From Nitriliruptorales bacterium (GTDB lineage: Bacteria > Actinomycetota > Nitriliruptoria > Euzebyales > JAHELV01), in the NCBI GenBank assembly GCA_024644015.1, contig JAHELV010000010.1, positions 16,563 to 53,578 on the forward strand: a stretch of DNA of 37,016 nucleotides, given 5' to 3'. Of the stretch, positions 32,913 to 37,016 are shown in pieces. A program made the position numbers and the translations under genes. Under the pieces are notes generated by a model. That model ran no database searches. It was not told the origin of the DNA and worked only from the letters and a program-made list of their open reading frames with translations. The first letter of the stretch is position 1, and each line of letters starts with the position of its first letter.

Positions 32913-33728
32913 GCCCGCGCAGGCGTAGACATCGACACCCTCGACCTTCATCTGCTCTATCGGGCGCCGGCAACGGACGCACTGCTCGCCGGCACGGTCG
33001 TAGACCTTCACGAAGTCGGCGTACTCGGGTTCCTCGTGGTCTTCCAGCACATGGTCGGTCACTTCGACGCCGCCCTGTTTCACGGCTTCGTAGAGCACTT
33101 CGAAGATCGCGCGGTACAGCCTCCGGACCTCCTGGCTGGTAAGGCTGTTGCTGCGACGTCGTGGCGACAGGCCGGCCGTCCACAGGATCTCGTCGGCGTA
33201 CAGGCCACCGAGCCCCAGGATGAACGTCTCGTCGCGCAGCAGCAGCGCGAGCGCTTGTTGACGCAGCATCAGCTCCTGGCCGAACGCGTGCCACGTGAAC
33301 GTGTCGGCCAGCGCGTCGATTCCACCGGTCGCCAGCTCTGGCAACGCCTCCAGCTCGGCGGTCGACACGACGAACAGCTCGGCGTCCCGACCGGGGTCCA
33401 CGAGGTGCAGCGCCCCTCCCGTGGTGAACGACGCGGTGAACTGGGTTTCCGGGCCCGCCTCCTCGCTCGCCGTCTCGCGCGACAGGGCGCCGCGTGCACC
33501 CAGTGACACAACGAGCGTCTGGTCCTCGTCCAGCTCGAACAGCAGCAGCGTGCCACGCCTCGTGATCGACTCGATCCTGCGACCGTCGAGCAACTTGTAG
33601 AACTCTGGCCTGTTGCGATGCCGACCAACCGCGGTCGCGCTCTTCACGTTGACGGTCTTGAAGCGCTTGCCCTGGACTTCCTTCTCGAGCTCCTTGCGGA
33701 TCACCTCGACCTCGGGCAGGTACGTCAC
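32901..33728 (-). CDS. Fpg/MutM-fold protein lacking the glycosylase/lyase catalytic residues
   Basis: 275 residues, normal Fpg length, at the canonical rnc-mutM-smc position. The start GTG (33726-33728) is fixed by AGGAG and by overlap with the rnc stop. The frame begins M-T-Y-L-P-E-V-E, where active Fpg has M-P-E-L-P-E-V-E, so the Schiff-base Pro and catalytic Glu are Thr and Tyr. The beta-hairpin Lys is Thr60 (R-R-G-T-L), the H-L-G-M lesion-reading motif is S-L-G-A, D-P-R-R-F is D-P-G-R-D, G-N-I-Y is G-G-L-Y (Asn to Gly175), and the zinc-finger Arg is missing. The helix-two-turn-helix and Zn finger (Cys250, 253, 270, 273) remain. I infer DNA binding without base excision. Confidence 0.85.
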   Translation of the reverse strand: MTYLPEVEVIRKELEKEVQGKRFKTVNVKSATAVGRHRNRPEFYKLLDGRRIESITRRGTLLLFELDEDQTLVVSLGARGALSRETASEEAGPETQFTASFTTGGALHLVDPGRDAELFVVSTAELEALPELATGGIDALADTFTWHAFGQELMLRQQALALLLRDETFILGLGGLYADEILWTAGLSPRRRSNSLTSQEVRRLYRAIFEVLYEAVKQGGVEVTDHVLEDHEEPEYADFVKVYDRAGEQCVRCRRPIEQMKVEGVDVYACAGCQT

Positions 33729-34534
33729 GCGGGTTCTCCTGTCGCAGCATCGCTCCGGATGCGGGCAACAGTACCGGCGGCGTCAAGCGTGATGTGCGCC
33801 TCTCCGACCCGCTGGGCGAGCACGCGATACGCCTCACGTGCGGCGTCCTGCTCGGCAGCCTTCTTGCTGCGGCCCTCGCCCCGTCCCAACCACTCGCCGT
33901 CGAGGATCGCGACCGCCACGAACTGCTTGTCGTGATCGGGACCCGAGTCCGTCACCTCGTACACCGGCAACGACGACAGGCGCGCCGCGGCGAGCTCCTG
34001 CAACGAGGTCTTGTAGTCCAGGGCGGCGTGCTGTGTGGACAGCTCGTCGACCAGAGGGCGGAACAGTCGCTGGATGACCGTGGTCACAGTCGCCAGACCC
34101 TGGTCCAGATACAGCGCGCCAAACACCGCTTCGAGCGTATCGGCCAGGATCGAGTCCTTGTCGCGACCGCCCGACTGCTCCTCGCCGCGCCCGAGCTTGA
34201 CGGCCGCGCCGAGCTGGACGCGGCGGGCCATCTCCGCCAACCGGGCCGTGTTGACCATCGCCGCACGCAGCTTGGCCAGGCGCCCTTCGCGGGCGTCCAC
34301 CAACCGGTGGAAGATCTCGTCGGTGATGACCAGTTGAAGTACGGCGTCACCCAGGAACTCAAGACGTTCGTTGTCAGGCGAGCCCCCGGCCTCGAAGGCA
34401 TAACTGCGGTGGGTCAACGCCCGATCCCACAGCTCGACGTTCGTCACGTCGACGTCGAGGGCGCGCCGCAACGCAGCGTCACCGCCCGGACGTTCCGGTG
34501 CGGCGTACCGATCGTCGCTTGCGTTCGTATGCAC
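33725..34534 (-). CDS. rnc: Ribonuclease III
   Basis: 269 residues. The catalytic domain has N-E-R-L-E-F-L-G-D-A-V-L (signature with Glu/Asp ligands) and D-S-I-L-A-D-T-L-E-A-V-F-G-A-L-Y. The dsRNA-binding domain (about 185-255) has Y-K-T-S-L-Q-E-L and G-R-S-K-K-A-A-E-Q-D-A-A. It processes rRNA and other duplex RNA. Start GTG 34532-34534. It follows rpmF by nine bases, and its stop overlaps the mutM-like start. Confidence 0.96.
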   Translation of the reverse strand: MHTNASDDRYAAPERPGGDAALRRALDVDVTNVELWDRALTHRSYAFEAGGSPDNERLEFLGDAVLQLVITDEIFHRLVDAREGRLAKLRAAMVNTARLAEMARRVQLGAAVKLGRGEEQSGGRDKDSILADTLEAVFGALYLDQGLATVTTVIQRLFRPLVDELSTQHAALDYKTSLQELAAARLSSLPVYEVTDSGPDHDKQFVAVAILDGEWLGRGEGRSKKAAEQDAAREAYRVLAQRVGEAHITLDAAGTVARIRSDAATGEPA

Positions 34535-34543
34535 TCGGCAGGC

Positions 34544-34726
34544 CTACGCGTCCACCTCCAGCACGCGCTGGCCCCGGTAGTACCCGCAGACAGCGCACAC
34601 CGTGTGCGGCTTGACGGGCGATGAGCAGCGTGAGCAGCTGGCCATCGTCGGCAGGGGTGCCGCCAGCCAACGCGCGCGACGGTGGCGGGTACGGGAGCGT
34701 GACTTCTTGCGCTTTGGGACAGCCAT
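34544..34726 (-). CDS. rpmF: 50S ribosomal protein L32 (zinc-binding form)
   Basis: 60 residues. It starts A-V-P-K-R-K-K-S-R-S-R, the universal L32 N-terminus. Two CxxC pairs (C-S-R-C and C-A-V-C) make this a zinc-ribbon C+ paralogue. The ATG is 15 bases after the yceD stop. The yceD-rpmF-rnc order is the widespread arrangement. Confidence 0.96.
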   Translation of the reverse strand: MAVPKRKKSRSRTRHRRARWLAAPLPTMASCSRCSSPVKPHTVCAVCGYYRGQRVLEVDA

Positions 34727-34741
34727 GTCGGATCTTTCGGG

Positions 34742-35278
34742 TCAGCGAACGTCTGGAAGCTGGAGGTCGGCGAGGGCGGCCCAGCGTTGATCGCGCTGCT
34801 CCGCGTGGCCCTCGCAGGCCGCGACATTGCGGTCCACCCCACAGGTCGGGCACAGTCCCGCGCACTCGGTCCGGCACAATGGCCGCACGGGGATCGCGGC
34901 GGCGATCGCATCGCGGATCAACGTGTCGAGATCGATGGTCGCGTCGACGATGTCGTAGCCGACGTCGTCGTCGTCCTCGCCGCCGGAACCGTCACGCGCA
35001 CGGAACAGGTCCACCACGTCGTCGCTGATCAGTTCCGCCCGTTCCGCCAGGCAGCGTGAGCACGAGACCCGCGCCGGCACGGAGACGGTTCCCCGCACGA
35101 GCAGGCCGTCGACCACGCTCTCGATGATCGCCCGGACCCGCACGTCGGCCCCGATGCGGACGATGCTGTCGGACAGGTCGACGGGCGCAGGTGCATGCCG
35201 GTCGAGCGACATCGTCGCTCCCGGGCGGTCGATCAACGTTCTCACGTCGACCTGGGTTGGGGCAGGTGGAGAAGGCAT
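34742..35278 (-). CDS. yceD: YceD/DUF177 family protein
   Basis: 178 residues. The family is linked to 23S rRNA or L32 metabolism and always lies beside rpmF. The N-terminal half is beta-rich (V-R-G-T-V-S-V-P-A-R-V-S-C-S-R-C). The C-terminal half carries the Cys cluster C-R-T-E-C-A-G-L-C-P-T-C-G-V-D-R-N. Start ATG 35276-35278. The 98-base gap upstream holds a promoter candidate and two palindromes, so a transcript for yceD-rpmF-rnc-mutM probably starts here. Confidence 0.93.
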   Translation of the reverse strand: MPSPPAPTQVDVRTLIDRPGATMSLDRHAPAPVDLSDSIVRIGADVRVRAIIESVVDGLLVRGTVSVPARVSCSRCLAERAELISDDVVDLFRARDGSGGEDDDDVGYDIVDATIDLDTLIRDAIAAAIPVRPLCRTECAGLCPTCGVDRNVAACEGHAEQRDQRWAALADLQLPDVR

Positions 35279-35306
35279 CGTGGATCATCCCGCACGCGAG
35301 ATCGGG

Positions 35307-35338
35307 CGCTCTAGAGCGGATGTGAATCGCACATACTA
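35307..35338 (-). promoter_or_regulatory. Promoter candidate and two palindromes upstream of yceD
   Basis: A -10-like TAGTAT (35333-35338) precedes a perfect 12-bp palindrome CGCTCTAGAGCG (35307-35318), which would lie within the 5' leader. An ATGTG-N5-CACAT inverted repeat (35320-35334) overlaps the -10. The pair suggests repressor control of the yceD-rpmF-rnc operon; the binding protein is unknown. Confidence 0.4.
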
Positions 35339-35376
35339 GCAGACCGGTTCAGACGCCATCCACGGCGGCAGAGGGC

Positions 35377-35901
35377 TCAGGTGCGCTCGTGGTCGAACAA
35401 CGGGTTGTCGTCGGCGGTCGGGTCCATCGAGTCCTGCTCGCCGTTCGCCCGCAGCCGATCCCGACCGGTCGCGACCGTCTTGAGCGTCTTCTGCAGGATC
35501 AGCTCGAACCGCGCGAGCTGGCCGTCGATGTAGTCCTCCGCCTCGAGGCGCATGGTCCGCGACTGCTCCTTGGACTCGCGGTGGACACGCTGGGCCTCCC
35601 GTTCGGCAGCCCGCATCACTTCAGTCTCGCCCGCCAGTCGCAGGCACTCCTGCTTGGCGTCCGCGACCAGCCGCTGTGCGGTCTGCTCGGCCTCCTCGAG
35701 CAGACTCTCGCGCTCCCGAAGCACCCACCGGGCCTGCCGCAGCTCATCGGGCAGAAGGTCGCGGATCTCGGTGACCAACTGGGTCAACGCCTCGCGACTG
35801 ACCAGCACCGACGCCGACAGCGGCATCGGACGGGCCTCGGCCAGTGCGAGCTCGAGCTCGTCGAGACGTTCCTCGAGCTCCCCCAGGGTGATCTCAGTCA
35901 T
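35377..35901 (-). CDS. SepIVA/DivIVA-like coiled-coil septation protein (Rv2927c family)
   Basis: 174 residues from ATG 35899-35901, which overlaps the coaD stop (ATGA) and has CAGGAG upstream. Nearly the whole chain is predicted coiled coil: L-G-E-L-E-E-R-L-D-E-L-E near the start, R-E-S-L-L-E-E-A-E-Q-T-A, then A-E-R-E-A-Q-R-V-H-R-E-S-K-E-Q, and D-Y-I-D-G-Q-L-A-R-F-E near the end. The Mycobacterium SepIVA gene sits between coaD and yceD in the same order, so I infer a septum/polar-growth scaffold. Similarity to ATP synthase b subunits is a coiled-coil effect. Confidence 0.8.
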   Translation of the reverse strand: MTEITLGELEERLDELELALAEARPMPLSASVLVSREALTQLVTEIRDLLPDELRQARWVLRERESLLEEAEQTAQRLVADAKQECLRLAGETEVMRAAEREAQRVHRESKEQSRTMRLEAEDYIDGQLARFELILQKTLKTVATGRDRLRANGEQDSMDPTADDNPLFDHERT

Positions 35902-36392
35902 CAGACACTCCTGTTTGCCGCGAACTGCGCCCGGAGGCTGTCGCACACCGCGGGCGGGACGAACGGCGAGACATCCCCACCGAACCGGGCCACTTCCTTC
36001 ACGAGTGTGGACGACAGAAACGAGTGGAGCGGACTGGTCGCGACGAAGAATGTCTCGACGCCCGCCAAGCGATGGTTCATCTGCGCCATCTCCAGCTCGC
36101 TCTCGAAGTCGCTGACCGCCCGCAGTCCGCGAACCACGATCCCGACGTCGTTCTGCCGGCAGAAGTCGACGAGCAGACCTTCGAACGTCCAGATCTCGAT
36201 GTTGCCGAGATGGTCGGTCGCGGACCGCAGGAGCTCGACACGCCGGTCCAGCTGGAACAGCGGCTGCTTGCCGACGTTGCGCAGGCAGGCGACGATGAGC
36301 CGTTCGAAGTGGGCCGCGGCGCGCTCGATGACGTCGACGTGCCCGTTGGTCACCGGGTCGAACGTGCCCGGGCAGACCGCCACACTGCTCAT
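35901..36392 (-). CDS. coaD: Phosphopantetheine adenylyltransferase
   Basis: 163 residues. It makes dephospho-CoA from 4'-phosphopantetheine and ATP, the penultimate step of CoA synthesis. The nucleotidyltransferase T/HxGH motif is in P-G-T-F-D-P-V-T-N-G-H. The ISSTxxKE-like motif reads L-S-S-T-L-V-K-E, and R-G-L-R-A-V-S-D-F is the substrate-binding stretch. It lies four bases after rsmD, as in most actinobacteria, and overlaps the coiled-coil gene. Confidence 0.96.
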   Translation of the reverse strand: MSSVAVCPGTFDPVTNGHVDVIERAAAHFERLIVACLRNVGKQPLFQLDRRVELLRSATDHLGNIEIWTFEGLLVDFCRQNDVGIVVRGLRAVSDFESELEMAQMNHRLAGVETFFVATSPLHSFLSSTLVKEVARFGGDVSPFVPPAVCDSLRAQFAANRSV

Positions 36393-36396
36393 GCGT

Positions 36397-36981
36397 TCAG
36401 ATCACGTCCCTCGTGACTCGCCGTACCGCCAGGTAGTAGAGCACTGTGTCGCCGTAGGCGCGGACATCCGTGACCTCGAGCACATCCTCAGCGATGACGA
36501 ACCCTTCACCCTGCCTCCCGCGTTCGACCACCATCATGGCATCGCGCGCCAGATGCGAGCCACCTGCCAGGTCGAGCAGGAGCGCCACCAACGTCGCCGA
36601 GGGCATACGGTACGGCGGATCGCAGAACACCAGATCGTAGGGTCCGGCCGCGCGCATGGTGTCCAGCTCGCGGACGAAGCGTGTCGCATCCACCGCGACG
36701 ACGGTCGCGTGCAACCCGAGCACGGCCAGGTTCTCGCGCAGCACGCGGACGGTCTGCCGATCGTGCTCGACGAACGTCACGCGCGCAGCACCACGGGACA
36801 GCGCTTCGATGCCGAGCGCACCGCTGCCGGCGAACAGGTCGAGCACGGCCGCGCCGGCGACGCGGTCACCGAGGGTCGAGAACATCGCTTCACGGACGCG
36901 ATCGCTGGTCGGCCGCGTCGACCGACCGGCCGGCACCCGCAACCGCCTGCCGCCGAGCGCGCCTGCCACGATCCGTGTCAC
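36397..36981 (-). CDS. rsmD: 16S rRNA (guanine966-N2)-methyltransferase
   Basis: 194 residues. SAM-binding motif I is V-L-D-L-F-A-G-S-G-A-L-G-I-E-A, and the N-methyltransferase catalytic motif is D-P-P-Y. The N-terminus is R-I-V-A-G-A-L-G-G-R-R-L with R-P-T-S-D-R-V-R-E-A-M-F-S. The start is GTG 36979-36981. The terminal 26-bp repeat of the window lies four bases upstream and may supply its ribosome-binding region. coaD follows closely. Confidence 0.95.
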   Translation of the reverse strand: MTRIVAGALGGRRLRVPAGRSTRPTSDRVREAMFSTLGDRVAGAAVLDLFAGSGALGIEALSRGAARVTFVEHDRQTVRVLRENLAVLGLHATVVAVDATRFVRELDTMRAAGPYDLVFCDPPYRMPSATLVALLLDLAGGSHLARDAMMVVERGRQGEGFVIAEDVLEVTDVRAYGDTVLYYLAVRRVTRDVI

Positions 36982-36985
36982 CGAC

Positions 36986-37011
36986 GACCTACCGCTGCGC
37001 TACATGAGGTC
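36986..37011. repeat. Third copy of the 26-bp core repeat, at the right window edge
   Basis: It is identical to the 26-bp core at 8-33 and 44-69 except for one base (A for T). The GACCT/AGGTC ends are retained. It sits immediately upstream of rsmD on the other side of the window from the tandem copies. Confidence 0.85.
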
Positions 37012-37016
37012 ACGAC

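Noticed and set aside
35377-35901. Annotation as ATP synthase subunit b because of the long coiled coil.
   Set aside because: There is no N-terminal TM helix and no atp neighbours; gene order matches the SepIVA locus.

Overview
The window is a high-GC actinobacterial chromosome segment. Almost every gene lies on the minus strand, so transcription runs from right to left. In transcription order the backbone is rsmD-coaD-(SepIVA-like)-yceD-rpmF-rnc-(mutM-like)-smc-ftsY-ffh-rpsP-khpA-rimM-trmD-rplS-lepB-DUF2469-yraN-comM-dprA-xerC-whiG-M23-rpsB-tsf-pyrH-frr-cdsA-rlmN. This is the conserved 'ribosome/SRP/cell-cycle' neighbourhood known from Mycobacterium and Streptomyces. The WhiG-type sigma factor, DUF2469, the SepIVA-like coiled coil and the C+ L32 all point to Actinomycetota. 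A deep-branching class (for example Nitriliruptoria or Acidimicrobiia) is possible, but the sequence does not settle it. No tRNA, rRNA, CRISPR array, transposase or prophage gene was seen.

Region by region, right to left. (1) 36981-31313: rRNA methylation, CoA synthesis, a septation-type coiled coil, L32 and RNase III; then a Fpg/MutM-fold protein that has lost its catalytic residues; then the only plus-strand gene, an alpha/beta hydrolase, and a 62-residue coiled-coil orphan with its own promoter and terminator. (2) 31313-22307: smc (probably leaderless), a Tat-lipoprotein thioredoxin-like protein, ftsY, a WYL-domain protein, ffh, then rpsP-khpA-rimM-trmD. (3) 20691-19222: rplS, lepB and DUF2469, with rnhB missing from its usual slot. 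(4) 18975-13677: an accessory island between DUF2469 and yraN. (5) 13606-1: comM, dprA, an Aquifex-type aconitase, xerC, the WhiG/FliA sigma factor, a degenerate M23 protein, rpsB, tsf, an inserted exported phospholipase-D-like gene of lower GC, pyrH, frr, cdsA, and the 5' part of rlmN, which runs into a tandem 36-bp repeat at the window edge.

The island in (4) is the most interesting part. It encodes a SipW-type (Ser/His) signal peptidase fused through a proline-rich linker to a second SipW-like export signal and a large extracellular FN3/beta-sandwich region. Next come a secreted TasA/camelysin-like protein carrying the same S-x-A-A-F-S-A cleavage-site motif, a homologous version with membrane anchors at both ends, and a GAF-GGDEF diguanylate cyclase whose start codon overlaps the stop of the anchored protein. 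Two sequences resembling FliA/WhiG promoters (one with an exact GCCGATAA) precede the peptidase fusion and the TasA-like gene, and a WhiG/FliA sigma factor lies about 10 kb away in the same window. I infer a compact surface-fibre or matrix system with self-processing export, a membrane-bound partner, c-di-GMP coupling and developmental sigma control. That integrated picture is inference; the individual sequence features are directly visible.

The same 26-bp core repeat occurs at both ends of the window (two tandem copies on the left, one on the right). It may be a dispersed genomic repeat at which an assembly broke.
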